Source of the DNA: Burkholderia pyrrocinia
GTDB taxonomy: Bacteria; Pseudomonadota; Gammaproteobacteria; Burkholderiales; Burkholderiaceae
Assembly: GCF_022809715.1 (NCBI RefSeq)
Contig: NZ_CP094460.1
Span: forward strand, 2,790,001-2,854,000
DNA length: 64,000 nucleotides
Direction of reading: 5' to 3'
Translations under genes and position numbers: made by a program
In this document: positions 27,475-35,906 of the stretch, one piece after another
Numbering within the stretch: position 1 is the stretch's first letter
Layout: every line of letters starts with the position of its first letter
Notes under the pieces: model-generated
Databases searched by the model: none
What the model saw: the letters and a program-made list of their open reading frames with translations, nothing else
What the model was told of the DNA's origin: nothing

Positions 27475-28248
27475 ATGGTGCAAGCTCCTCCGCGCCCGGC
27501 ATTGAGCGGTCCGACCCTCGTCCGGCTGCTCGCGCGCCTGGCCGATGCCGACGTCGCGGAATCCCGGCAGACGCTGTCCGACCGGCTGAGCCAGTGGCTC
27601 GGCTGGACCGACGCGATCACGCTGTCGTCTGCGTTGAGCACGAGCCCGCCCGGCGTCGCGGCCGGCGTGCGCGGCTACGACGCGGAGCGCGACTGCGCGC
27701 GCGTGCGCCACGATCTCGCGCAGGCGATCACGGCCACCAACCGGCCGCGTACGCGGCGCCGGCCCGGCGACATGCCGCCGCCGGCCGCCGACACGGCCGA
27801 TTTCGCGGACTTCCGCCAGCGCTATCTGTCGCTGCAGCAGGAGATGGAAACGGCGATCGGCCAGTTGCGCGGCCGCCTGCGGGTCGCGCTCGCCGCGCGT
27901 TCGTCCGGGATGGCGCGGCTCGCGACGCTCGACACGATCATGGAGCGCGTGCTCGGCGCGCGCGAGCGCAGCCTGCTGTCGGCCGTGCCCGCGCTGCTCG
28001 GCACGCGCTTCGGGCGGCTGCGCGAAGCGGAACGGCAGGCGCTGGCCGATGCCGAATCCGCTGCTGCATCCGACCCGGCCGAAGCGGCCGATGACGGCGC
28101 GCTTGCCGACGCCGCGCCCGTCGCGGCGATCGTGCCCGGCGCATGGCTCGACACGTTTCGAGACGAAATGCAGAGCATCCTGCTCGCCGAACTCGAAGTC
28201 CGGTTTCAAACGGTAGACGGGCTGCTCGCGGCCCTTCGCACCTGCTAA
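27475..28248 (+). CDS. DUF3348-family protein
   Basis: Predicted 257-residue cytosolic protein with no signal peptide or membrane span. It matches the DUF3348 family, known mostly from Burkholderiales and of unknown function. The central part (DFADFRQRYLSLQQEMETAI... GRLRVALAARSSGMARLATLD) is helical and could form a coiled coil. It is the first gene of a four-gene operon, 12 bases before the MotA-like gene. Constant linkage to a MotA/MotB-like pair suggests it is a cytosolic part or adaptor of that motor, which is inference. Confidence 0.85.
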   Translation: MVQAPPRPALSGPTLVRLLARLADADVAESRQTLSDRLSQWLGWTDAITLSSALSTSPPGVAAGVRGYDAERDCARVRHDLAQAITATNRPRTRRRPGDMPPPAADTADFADFRQRYLSLQQEMETAIGQLRGRLRVALAARSSGMARLATLDTIMERVLGARERSLLSAVPALLGTRFGRLREAERQALADAESAAASDPAEAADDGALADAAPVAAIVPGAWLDTFRDEMQSILLAELEVRFQTVDGLLAALRTC

Positions 28249-28260
28249 TCAACACGCTCT

Positions 28261-31200
28261 ATGTCCAGAATTCGCATTGATCTCGTTGTCTTTGTCGCCG
28301 GTCTGCTCGCAGTGGGCTGGATCGGCGTCGGCTATGTCGCGTCGAACCCGCTGGCGACGGCCGTCACGCTGCTGATCGGCGCGTGCTACGTCGCCGGCGC
28401 ATGGGAACTGCTGCGCTACCGGCAGGCGACCGCCACGCTGTCGCGTGCGGTCGCTGGCCTGACCGAGCCGCCGGCGAAGCTCGATGCGTGGCTCGACACG
28501 CTGCATCCGGGCCTGCGCGGCGCCGTGCGGGCACGGGTCGAAGGCGCGCGCGTCGCGCTGCCGGGCCCGGCGCTCACGCCTTACCTCGTCGGCCTGCTGG
28601 TGCTGCTCGGCATGCTCGGCACGCTGCTCGGGATGGTCGTGACGCTGAAGGGCACGGGCGCCGCGCTCGAAAGCGCGACCGATCTCGACGCGATCCGCGC
28701 ATCGCTGATCGCGCCGGTGAAGGGCCTCGGCTTCGCATTCGGCACGTCGATTGCCGGCGTCGCGACGTCCGCGATGCTCGGGCTGCTGTCCGCGCTCGTG
28801 CGCGGCGAGCGGATCGACGCGGCCCAGCAGCTCGACGCGAAGATCGCGACGACGCTGCGCGTGCATTCGTCCGCGCACCAGCGCGACGAATCGTTCCGGC
28901 TGCTGCAGCGGCAGGCCGACGTGATGCCGGCGCTGGTCGACCGGCTCCAGACGATGATGACGACGCTCGAGGCGCGCAGCGTCGCGCTGCACGATCGCCA
29001 GCTCGAAAGCCAGCAGGCGTTTTTCGACCGGACCGAGCGCGCGTATGCGGGCCTCGCGTCGAACGTCGGCGATGCGTTGAAGGAAAGCGCCGCCGAAAGC
29101 GCGCGCGTGGCCGGCGCCGCGCTGCAGCCGGTCGTCGCGGCGACGATGACGGGGCTTGCGCAGGAGATGGCCGCGCTGCGCGACACCGTGACGGGCGCCG
29201 TGCAGCGCCAGCTCGACGGGCTGACGGACGGCTTCGAAAAGACCACCGGCAACGTGACGGCCGTCTGGAACCGCGCGCTCGACGAGCAGCGCCGCGCGGG
29301 CGACGCCGTCGCGCAGCAATTGCAGACGACGCTCGGCCAGTTCACCGACACGTTCGCGCAGCGTTCGACGGACCTGCTCGACGGCGTCGCGACACGCCTC
29401 GAATCGACCGAAGGCCGCCTGTCGGACGCATGGCGCGAAGCGCTGTCGCGCCAGGAGCAGGTGGGCGAGACGCTGGCCGGCCAGCACGCACGCGCGCTGG
29501 GCGAAGCCGCCGCGACGTTCGAGCGGCATTCGGGCGCGACGCTCGCCGCGATGCGCGAGTCGCACGCAGGGTTGCAGACCGAACTGGCCGCGCGCGACGA
29601 ACAGCGCCTCGCCGCGTGGAAAGACTCGCTGGCCGCGATGGCCGCGAAGCTCGGCGACGAATGGCAGCGCGCGGGCGTGCATAGCGCGGGCCGTCAGCAG
29701 GAAATCTGCGACGCGCTCGCACAAACGACGCGCGATCTCACTACGCAGGCTTTGACCTTCGAGCAGCGCTCGAACGATCTGCTGACGACGATCCGCGATT
29801 CGCACGCGGGCCTGCAAACGCAGCTTGCCGCACGCGACGAAGCACGCATGTCTGCCTGGAACGACTCGCTGGCTGCGATGGCCGCGAAGCTCGGCGACGA
29901 ATGGCAGCGCGCGGGCGTGCATAGCGCGGGCCGTCAGCAGGAAATCTGCGACGCGCTCGCACAAACGACGCGCGATCTCACCACGCAGGCCGCCACGTTC
30001 GAACAACGCTCGAACGACCTGCTGTCGACGATCCGCGATTCGCACGCGGGCCTGCAAACGCAACTCGCCGCACGCGACGAAGCACGCCTGTCTGCGTGGA
30101 ACGACTCGCTGACCGCGATGGCGACGAAGCTCGGCGACGAATGGCAACGCGCAGGCGTACACAGCGCAGGCCGTCAGCAGGAAATCTGCGACGCACTCGC
30201 ACAAACGACGCGCGACCTCACCACGCAGGCCGCCACGTTCGAACAACGCTCGAACGACCTGCTGTCGACGATCCGCGATTCGCACGCGGGCTTGCAAACG
30301 CAACTCGCCGCACGCGACGAAGCACGCCTGTCTGCGTGGAACGACTCGCTGACCGCGATGGCGACGAAGCTCGGCGACGAATGGCAACGCGCGGGCGTGC
30401 ATAGCGCGGGCCGTCAGCAGGAAATCTGCGACGCACTCGCACAAACGACGCGCGACCTCACCACGCAGGCCGCCACGTTCGAACAACGCTCGAACGACCT
30501 GCTGTCGACGATCCGCGAATCGCACGCCGGCCTGCAGACGCAACTCGCCGCACGCGACGAAGAACGCCTCAAGGCATGGAACGATTCGCTCGCCGCGATG
30601 GCGGCCGCGCTGCGCCACGAATGGGCGCAAACGAGCGCACAGGCCGCGACGCGCCAGCAGGACATCTGCGACACGCTGGCCCGCACCGCGAACGACATCA
30701 CCGCGCAGGCGCAGGTGCATGCGAGCGACACGATCAACGAGATCGCGCGCCTCGTGCAGGCCGCGTCGGAAGCGCCGAAGGCCGCGGCCGACGTCGTCGC
30801 CGAGCTGCGCCAGCGTCTGTCCGACAGCATGGTGCGCGATACCGCGACGCTCGAGGAACGCAGCCGCCTGCTCGCGACGCTCGAAACGCTGCTCGGCGCG
30901 GTCAACCACGCGTCGACCGAACAGCGCACCGCGATCGACGCGCTCGTCAGCACGTCGGCCGACCTGCTCGACCGCGTCGGCGCGCGCTTCAACGACACCG
31001 TCGATGCCGAAACGCGCAAGCTCGATGCGGTGGCCGCGCAGGTCACTGCCGGCGCAGTCGAGGTCGCGAGCCTCGGCGATGCGTTCGGGATGGCCGTGCA
31101 GGTGTTCGGCGAATCGAACGACAAGCTGCTGACCCATCTGCAGCGCATCGAGGCCGCGCTCGAGAAATCGCTCGCGCGCAGCGACGAGCAGCTCGAGTAC

Positions 31201-31308
31201 TACGTCGCGCAGGCGCGCGAGGTGATCGACCTGAGCATGATGTCGCAGAAGCAGATCGTCGAAGACTTGCAGCAGCTCGCCGGCCGGCGGGCGCCCGTCG
31301 GAGCGTAA
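28261..31308 (+). CDS. MotA/ExbB/ZorA-like membrane protein with long DUF802 coiled tail
   Basis: Predicted 1015-residue inner-membrane protein. Residues 7-27 and 30-48 are two membrane spans. Residues 104-129 (PYLVGLLVLLGMLGTLLGMV) and about 150-180 (APVKGLGFAFGTSIAGVATS) are two more and carry the MotA/TolQ/ExbB proton-channel pattern. Residues about 190-1015 are a long, mostly helical cytosolic tail annotated in databases as DUF802. Within it residues 474-793 are four near-identical 80-residue repeats. With the MotB-like protein encoded next, it would form a stator-like ion-driven unit, its tail extending into the cytosol as described for ZorA. The partner proteins here are DUF3348 and DUF2894, not Zorya effectors. 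Confidence 0.85.
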   Translation: MSRIRIDLVVFVAGLLAVGWIGVGYVASNPLATAVTLLIGACYVAGAWELLRYRQATATLSRAVAGLTEPPAKLDAWLDTLHPGLRGAVRARVEGARVALPGPALTPYLVGLLVLLGMLGTLLGMVVTLKGTGAALESATDLDAIRASLIAPVKGLGFAFGTSIAGVATSAMLGLLSALVRGERIDAAQQLDAKIATTLRVHSSAHQRDESFRLLQRQADVMPALVDRLQTMMTTLEARSVALHDRQLESQQAFFDRTERAYAGLASNVGDALKESAAESARVAGAALQPVVAATMTGLAQEMAALRDTVTGAVQRQLDGLTDGFEKTTGNVTAVWNRALDEQRRAGDAVAQQLQTTLGQFTDTFAQRSTDLLDGVATRLESTEGRLSDAWREALSRQEQVGETLAGQHARALGEAAATFERHSGATLAAMRESHAGLQTELAARDEQRLAAWKDSLAAMAAKLGDEWQRAGVHSAGRQQEICDALAQTTRDLTTQALTFEQRSNDLLTTIRDSHAGLQTQLAARDEARMSAWNDSLAAMAAKLGDEWQRAGVHSAGRQQEICDALAQTTRDLTTQAATFEQRSNDLLSTIRDSHAGLQTQLAARDEARLSAWNDSLTAMATKLGDEWQRAGVHSAGRQQEICDALAQTTRDLTTQAATFEQRSNDLLSTIRDSHAGLQTQLAARDEARLSAWNDSLTAMATKLGDEWQRAGVHSAGRQQEICDALAQTTRDLTTQAATFEQRSNDLLSTIRESHAGLQTQLAARDEERLKAWNDSLAAMAAALRHEWAQTSAQAATRQQDICDTLARTANDITAQAQVHASDTINEIARLVQAASEAPKAAADVVAELRQRLSDSMVRDTATLEERSRLLATLETLLGAVNHASTEQRTAIDALVSTSADLLDRVGARFNDTVDAETRKLDAVAAQVTAGAVEVASLGDAFGMAVQVFGESNDKLLTHLQRIEAALEKSLARSDEQLEYYVAQAREVIDLSMMSQKQIVEDLQQLAGRRAPVGA
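29641..30600 (+). repeat. Four 240-bp in-frame tandem repeats in the DUF802 gene
   Basis: Four consecutive 240-base units (29641, 29881, 30121, 30361) encode the same 80 residues with only a few changes, including at synonymous sites. Units three and four differ at only a handful of bases. A diverged half-unit precedes them (about 29560) and another follows (about 30600). Such nucleotide identity implies recent duplication or gene conversion and predicts length variation in whole 80-residue steps. Confidence 0.95.
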
Positions 31309-31311
31309 CGC

Positions 31312-31956
31312 ATGCACGACGAAATCGACGGCGGCGCGCAATCGGCGCCGGTGTGGCCTGCGTTCGCCGACCTGATGTCGGTGCTGCTCGGTGCGTTCGT
31401 GCTGATCCTCGTCGGCGTGATCGGCATGCAGCTTCAGCTCACGTCGAAGCTCGAGGAAGCCGTGCGTGCGCGCCAGCTCGAAGCGCAGCAGCGCAAGTCG
31501 CTCGAACAGGCGCTTGCCGGGCCGCTCGCGGCCGGCCGCGTGACGCTCGTGAACGGGCGCATCGGCATCAGCGGCAACGTGCTGTTCGCGCTGAACTCCG
31601 ACCAGTTGCAGCCCGCGGGCCGCGACCTGCTGAAGACGCTGGCCGCACCGCTGGCCGCCTATCTGAAGACGCGCGACGAGATCCTGATGATCAGCGGCTT
31701 TGCCGACGACCAGCAGGTGCATGCCGGCAACCGCCAGTTCGCGGACAACTGGGAACTGTCGGCCAAGCGTGCGCTGACGGTCACGCGTGCGATGATCGAC
31801 GCCGGCGTGCCGGCGGCATCGGTGTTCGCGGCCGCGTTCGGCTCCGAACAGCCGGTCAGCTCGAATGCGGACGATGAGGGCCGCGCGAAGAACCGCCGCG
31901 TGGAGATCGCGCCGGTGCCGCGCAAGAGCGCATCGAATGGAGGGAAGGCGAAGTGA
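31312..31956 (+). CDS. MotB/ZorB-like OmpA-family protein
   Basis: Predicted 214-residue inner-membrane protein with a periplasmic peptidoglycan-binding domain. A single membrane span at about 14-38 (WPAFADLMSVLLGAFVLILV) contains Asp20, placed like the ion-carrying aspartate of MotB and ZorB. A short helical linker leads to an OmpA domain (about 80-205) with NWELSAKRALTVTRAMI and RAKNRRVEI motifs. It starts four bases after the MotA-like stop, and its stop overlaps the next start. Together with the MotA-like protein it should form an ion-driven motor anchored to the cell wall. Confidence 0.88.
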   Translation: MHDEIDGGAQSAPVWPAFADLMSVLLGAFVLILVGVIGMQLQLTSKLEEAVRARQLEAQQRKSLEQALAGPLAAGRVTLVNGRIGISGNVLFALNSDQLQPAGRDLLKTLAAPLAAYLKTRDEILMISGFADDQQVHAGNRQFADNWELSAKRALTVTRAMIDAGVPAASVFAAAFGSEQPVSSNADDEGRAKNRRVEIAPVPRKSASNGGKAK

Positions 31957-32579
31957 CGGACGACGCGACGCCCGCCCGCGCGACGCTCGACGCATGGCGC
32001 GAGCAGGGCGCCGACCGGCTCGATCCCGTGCGCTTTCACCGGATCGACGCGCTCGAACGGCGCGCGGCCGTGCTCGACGGCGACGCGCGCGGCCTGCTCG
32101 ACGCGCGGCTGGCGACGCTGATCGAGGGCTACTCGAAGATCGTCGCGCGGGCCGATGAAGCGAAGGCCGCGTGCGGCAGTGCGCAAGCCACGGCCGATGC
32201 GCCCGTACGCGGCGCGATTGCGGAACTCGTTGACCGGCTCGCGCGCGATGCGCAGGCCGACCGGCGCGGGCTCGATCCCGAGCTGGTCGACTACTTCCGC
32301 ACGATGTGGTCGAAAGTCCGCACGGAACAGCAGTACCGCCAGTCGCTCGACCAGGTGCCGCGCAATGCGGGGCCGCTCAATTCGAACAGCCTCGTGCACC
32401 GGTCGCTGGCGACGATGCGCGAGCTGTCGCCGGAGTATCTGCAGCAGTTCCTGTCATACGTCGATGCGCTCGCGTGGCTCGAGGATCTCGCCGGCGGCGG
32501 CGCGCAGCCCGAGAAGGAGGCGCCGCGCGCGAAGGCGTCGAAACCGGCGAAAAAGGCGACGCGCGCCAGGGCGCGGTAA
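31953..32579 (+). CDS. DUF2894-family protein
   Basis: Predicted 208-residue cytosolic helical protein of the DUF2894 family. It starts with GTG overlapping the upstream stop (GTGA). The middle contains PELVDYFRTMWSKVRTEQQY and a Pro-Arg-Asn-Ala-Gly segment. The last 30 residues are Lys/Ala/Arg-rich (EAPRAKASKPAKKATRARAR), a basic tail that could bind nucleic acid or an acidic partner. Last gene of the motor operon. Its function is unknown; operon coupling suggests it works with the membrane pair. Confidence 0.85.
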   Translation: MTDDATPARATLDAWREQGADRLDPVRFHRIDALERRAAVLDGDARGLLDARLATLIEGYSKIVARADEAKAACGSAQATADAPVRGAIAELVDRLARDAQADRRGLDPELVDYFRTMWSKVRTEQQYRQSLDQVPRNAGPLNSNSLVHRSLATMRELSPEYLQQFLSYVDALAWLEDLAGGGAQPEKEAPRAKASKPAKKATRARAR

Positions 32580-32619
32580 CGCCGCACGCATTCACGAACG
32601 AACATCGGTTGCGTGGCGG

Positions 32620-33192
32620 CTATCGGCCCGGCGGTGTGTCATCGATCGTCGCGCGCAGCGCGTGCAACGCATCGGCCAGCGCCGACGCGAACGGCGGATG
32701 CGCGGCGATGCCCGCCGCATCGAGCTGGCTCCCGAGGATCGGCAGCGCGATCGATGCGCGCTCGACGATGCGTGCCGACATCACCGACAGCGTTTCCCGC
32801 AGCGCCGCGTCCGCGTGCGTTGCGCGCGGCGACGCATTCAGCACCGCGACCGGCTTGTAGACGACCGCTTCGCATCCGACGACCCAGTCCAGCGCGTTCT
32901 TCATCACGCCGGTCACGCCGTGCGCGTATTCCGGGCTTGCGATCAGCACGCCGTCGGCCGCGTTCAGGCGATCGATCAGGTCGCGCACGGCGGCGGGCGA
33001 CGGGTATTCGGTATCGGGATTGAACAGCGGGAATTCGCCGAGGCGATCGAAGCGCGCGATGCGCATGCCGCGCGGTGCGACGAGCGCGGCTGCATCGAGC
33101 AGCGCGGCGTTGTACGACTGCGACCGGAGGCTGCCGCATAGCGCGACGATGTCGATGCGGCGGTCGGCGTCGGTTCGGGGATCGGTGGTCAT
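32620..33192 (-). CDS. NADPH-dependent FMN reductase
   Basis: Predicted 190-residue flavodoxin-fold oxidoreductase. The N-terminal phosphate-binding loop is GSLRSQSYNAALL (about 20-32), and the FMN-contact SPEYAHGVTGVMKNALDW is near residues 86-103, both typical of the chromate/azo/quinone reductase group. Convergent with the motor operon and 97 bases from the GNAT-like gene on the same strand. Likely role: reduction of quinones or flavins with NAD(P)H in the cytosol. The true acceptor is unknown. Confidence 0.9.
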   Translation of the reverse strand: MTTDPRTDADRRIDIVALCGSLRSQSYNAALLDAAALVAPRGMRIARFDRLGEFPLFNPDTEYPSPAAVRDLIDRLNAADGVLIASPEYAHGVTGVMKNALDWVVGCEAVVYKPVAVLNASPRATHADAALRETLSVMSARIVERASIALPILGSQLDAAGIAAHPPFASALADALHALRATIDDTPPGR

Positions 33193-33289
33193 CGATGAGC
33201 GTTTCGGTTGGCGTGGTGCGCTGCCGCGTCGCGCGGACCGGACGGATTATCGCATCGGCGTTCGGGCGGCGTGGTGTGCGTTGCCGACG

Positions 33290-33916
33290 CTACGCGGTCC
33301 GCGCCGATGTGTTGAACATGGTCGCGGAATCGCATCGAACCTGTTCGGCGTCGCTCATCCCGGCTACCCGCGCGAATTCCGTCATCGTCCACCCGTTGCC
33401 GAGCAACAGCCGCCGCGTATGCAGCGCGCCGTGCACGTCGTCCGGAACGGTGTCGCCGAGATAACGCAGCGCGCGGCCTTCGACATCGACGAAGCCATGC
33501 CGGTAATGCTGCGCGAGCGCCGTCCACAGCTGCGCGGCGCCGACCGACTGGCGCGCGCCGCTGATCAGGCACAGGCCCGCGTCGAGCCCCCAGCGATACA
33601 GCGCCGTCGCAAGGCCCTTGCGTTGCGCCGAGCCGCGCAGCCGCGTGTGCGGTGCGCGCAGGTAGCGGTCGGCGCGGCGCGGGATTTCGGGAAGGCGGTT
33701 GAACACCGTGTAGCCGGCGAGCTGGCGCGCGGCCGGATCTTCGACATACAGGAAGTATTCGCCGTCCGCTTCGCGGTGGCGGACGATCAGGCCCGAGCGG
33801 CCGAGCGCGACGGCCGGCAGGCCGTGCAGGCGATGGCCCGGCTGGTGGAGGCGTGCGTGGAGCGTGTCGAGTTCATCGTCGATGTCGTGCTGGGAATGCT
33901 GTACGTCGATGCGCAT
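33290..33916 (-). CDS. GNAT-like hypothetical protein
   Basis: A 208-residue protein whose middle part (YLRAPHTRLRGSAQRKGLATALYRWGLDAG, read in two blocks around residues 86-115) resembles the acetyl-CoA-binding loop and following helix of GNAT acyltransferases, with R-x-x-G-L-A in place of the usual Q/R-x-x-G-x-G/A. The rest is not recognised. No signal peptide. It lies between the FMN reductase and a tiny membrane gene, all on the reverse strand. The acyltransferase call is tentative. Confidence 0.6.
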   Translation of the reverse strand: MRIDVQHSQHDIDDELDTLHARLHQPGHRLHGLPAVALGRSGLIVRHREADGEYFLYVEDPAARQLAGYTVFNRLPEIPRRADRYLRAPHTRLRGSAQRKGLATALYRWGLDAGLCLISGARQSVGAAQLWTALAQHYRHGFVDVEGRALRYLGDTVPDDVHGALHTRRLLLGNGWTMTEFARVAGMSDAEQVRCDSATMFNTSARTA

Positions 33917-33983
33917 GGCAAAGGTCGCCCGTCCCGGGCGGTTCGAGAAAGAGGTTCATCGCAACAAGGGAAATGGAATGGGG

Positions 33984-34019
33984 GCGGCCCCCGGGCTCGG
34001 CGAAGCGAGCCGGGGCCGC
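33984..34019 (-). terminator. Strong stem-loop after the 28-residue gene
   Basis: GCGGCCCC and GGGCTCG pair with CGAGCC and GGGGCCGC around a GCGAAG loop, giving a stem of about 14 bp with one bulge, starting four bases after the small gene's stop. On the reverse strand it is followed by a C/T-rich rather than T-rich tail, so it may act as a terminator or as a 3' stabilising hairpin. Confidence 0.45.
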
Positions 34020-34022
34020 GAA

Positions 34023-34109
34023 TCAGCTGGGGATGTGCTGGAAACCGGCGGCGATCGCGGCGAGGCCCGCGATGCAGAGTGCGAACAGGATCAGGACTTT
34101 GTGGATCAC
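34023..34109 (-). CDS. 28-residue single-span membrane peptide
   Basis: A very short gene: GTG start at 34109, preceded by AGGAAAGAGG, and TGA at 34023-34025. The product is one hydrophobic helix (VLILFALCIAGLAAIAAGF) with a short basic N-terminus and the C-terminal tail QHIPS. A good ribosome site, a near-perfect membrane helix and a strong hairpin right after the stop argue that it is real. Function unknown. The 393 bases upstream to 34502 contain no other gene I can support. Confidence 0.5.
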   Translation of the reverse strand: MIHKVLILFALCIAGLAAIAAGFQHIPS

Positions 34110-34502
34110 GCCTCTTTCCTCATCAATGCGCGGTGCCGGCGGGCGGCATCGCGGAGACGGTGAGCGGCGGGCACGGCCCGCACGGCCGTCGTGCGTGACG
34201 ACGGTCGGGTGTCCGCGCGACGGTTCGAGCGCGGACGGCCAGCACCATACGCGAGGTGCCGGGGGCGGGCAATCGGACTGGCGGAGAAAAGCGACGAAAA
34301 GCGGGGAATCGTGGCGTTTCGCGACAATTGGCCGCAAGCGGCCGCGCGCCTTCGCGCCGAACGATGCATGCGAACACGGATCGCTGGCGATTGGGGAAAG
34401 TGCGTGGCGACTGTCTTTGTATATCCGGAAGCGGTGAAACGCCGACGTCCATTCGATGACCGGAGCGGCAACGCATCGCCGCCCCTGCCGCCGGCCGCTC
34501 CG

Positions 34503-35786
34503 TCACGCCGGCTGCTGCACCCCGAACGCCTGCCTGATCCGCGCAAACAACCCGTGCTGCGCGATCCATTCGGCGTACGCACGATAGTCCGGATCGCGCA
34601 TCAGGTGGCGTTCTTCCGTTTTCGCGCGCAGGTAATAGATCAGGTTGACCGCGACGAGCGCGGCGCAGTGCATGAGCCCGACCTGCCAGCCGAGCGGCTC
34701 GACGAACGGCACCGACACCATCCAGTACGACAGGTTCTTCGTGATGTACGCCGGATGCTTCGTGAAGCGGTACGGGCCCGACGTGATGATCCCGCGGTTG
34801 GTGAGGTTCGAGAAGCGCAGCCCGAACGAGATCGTCGACAGCGCGTAGGTCATCAGCAGCAGGATGATCACGGCGCCCCAGATCACGCGCAGCGTCGGCG
34901 CGGACAGCAGCCAGTTGTCCCAGAACAGCGAGCCTTCGTAGCGGATGTAGTGGCCCGAGATCAGCGACCAGAACGGTTGATAGCAGATCAGCGCGGCGCC
35001 CCAGCCGAGCGCCGTCGGCTCGACCGTGCGCACGTGACTGTCGAGGATGCGGAACGTGCACAGGTAGCCGACGGTGCCGAACATCAGGTCCATCGTGAAC
35101 GACAGGTCGTACAGGAACGAGAACGTCGCGAGCGACATCGGCGCATTCATCGCGTGCGCGAGCGACGCGGTCAGATGATCGGCGTCCTTCGACAGGTAGA
35201 CGGTCATCAGCGGCAGGAAGAACGTCTTCACGCCCCAGCCGGCGAGCATCTCGCGCACCGGCTGCCAGCTTGCGGGCCGCTCGCGGCGGAACAGGAAGCG
35301 GCCCCACAGCAGGTACGCGTCGTCGGTTTCGCGCTGATGGCGGTCCATCCACATGAAATAGAACGGCGCGGCGACGATCACGTACGGGGCGAGCGCGCGC
35401 AGCAGCGACCAGAACGGCCGGTAGAAATCGCCGTGATATTCGGGCAGCAGCCAGTACAGCATCCCGATGCCCGCATAGATCGACGTGAGCGCGCCGAGCC
35501 GCGTCGCGACGCGCGCGAGGCCGAGCGGCCGCACGGCTTGGCGCGACAGCCCGGCGCTCGGGCGCAGGTAGACGCGCGAGATGAGGATTTCGTGCAGCGC
35601 GATCGTGCCGATGATCGCGAGGCTTGCGATGATTGCGCGCGTCGCAGCGTCGAGGGCCGGCTGGTCGCGCGTGAACCACAGCGCGAGGAGCCCGGCCGCG
35701 ATGCCGAGCAGGCCGGCGCGGAAGGGCGTGGCGGAACGGGGCGGGCGGTCCTGGACCGCGGCGATGCCGTCGAGCGTGGAATTCAT
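34503..35786 (-). CDS. Multispanning membrane protein with isoprenylcysteine-methyltransferase-like C-terminus
   Basis: Predicted 427-residue inner-membrane protein with roughly ten hydrophobic segments. The C-terminal part contains NRGIITSGPYRFTKHPAYI and, further on, RAKTEERHLMRDPDYRAYAE, the signatures of the ICMT/phospholipid-methyltransferase fold (SAM-binding RHPxY and EE motifs). The N-terminal 200 residues have no recognised domain. AGGA precedes ATG 35786, and the open frame continues to 35879 without a better start. It may methylate a lipid or membrane substrate. It is transcribed in the same direction as the collagen-like gene, with a strong hairpin between them. Confidence 0.75.
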   Translation of the reverse strand: MNSTLDGIAAVQDRPPRSATPFRAGLLGIAAGLLALWFTRDQPALDAATRAIIASLAIIGTIALHEILISRVYLRPSAGLSRQAVRPLGLARVATRLGALTSIYAGIGMLYWLLPEYHGDFYRPFWSLLRALAPYVIVAAPFYFMWMDRHQRETDDAYLLWGRFLFRRERPASWQPVREMLAGWGVKTFFLPLMTVYLSKDADHLTASLAHAMNAPMSLATFSFLYDLSFTMDLMFGTVGYLCTFRILDSHVRTVEPTALGWGAALICYQPFWSLISGHYIRYEGSLFWDNWLLSAPTLRVIWGAVIILLLMTYALSTISFGLRFSNLTNRGIITSGPYRFTKHPAYITKNLSYWMVSVPFVEPLGWQVGLMHCAALVAVNLIYYLRAKTEERHLMRDPDYRAYAEWIAQHGLFARIRQAFGVQQPA

Positions 35787-35806
35787 GATCGGATCCTCGT
35801 CGGGAT

Positions 35807-35846
35807 GACGGCCGGCGCCCCCGCTTGGCGGGTGACGCCGGCCGTC
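35807..35846. other. Perfect 11-bp stem-loop between two reverse-strand genes
   Basis: GACGGCCGGCG and CGCCGGCCGTC form a perfect 11-bp stem with an 18-base loop, 20 bases before the methyltransferase-like start and 60 after the collagen-like stop. No T-run follows on the reverse strand. It could be a terminator-like stabiliser for the upstream mRNA or a structure affecting translation of the downstream gene. Confidence 0.45.
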
Positions 35847-35906
35847 GGCCGGGCTTTGTATTGATGCGTGCCCGGCCATTGGCCTGTGGTTCTGGTAGTT
35901 AAAGCG

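Noticed and set aside
29641..30600. CRISPR-like array
   Set aside because: The 240-bp units are contiguous, coding and in frame, with no spacers.
28249..31995. A 1248-codon reverse-strand ORF covering the motor operon
   Set aside because: It is Arg/His/Ala-rich in the way of high-GC shadow frames, crosses three real genes with clear domains, and its repeats only mirror the 240-bp units.
27475..32579. Zorya defence system
   Set aside because: Only the MotA/MotB-like pair resembles ZorAB. There is no ZorC, ZorD or ZorE nuclease/helicase gene nearby; the partners are DUF3348 and DUF2894. I report it as a related but distinct motor.
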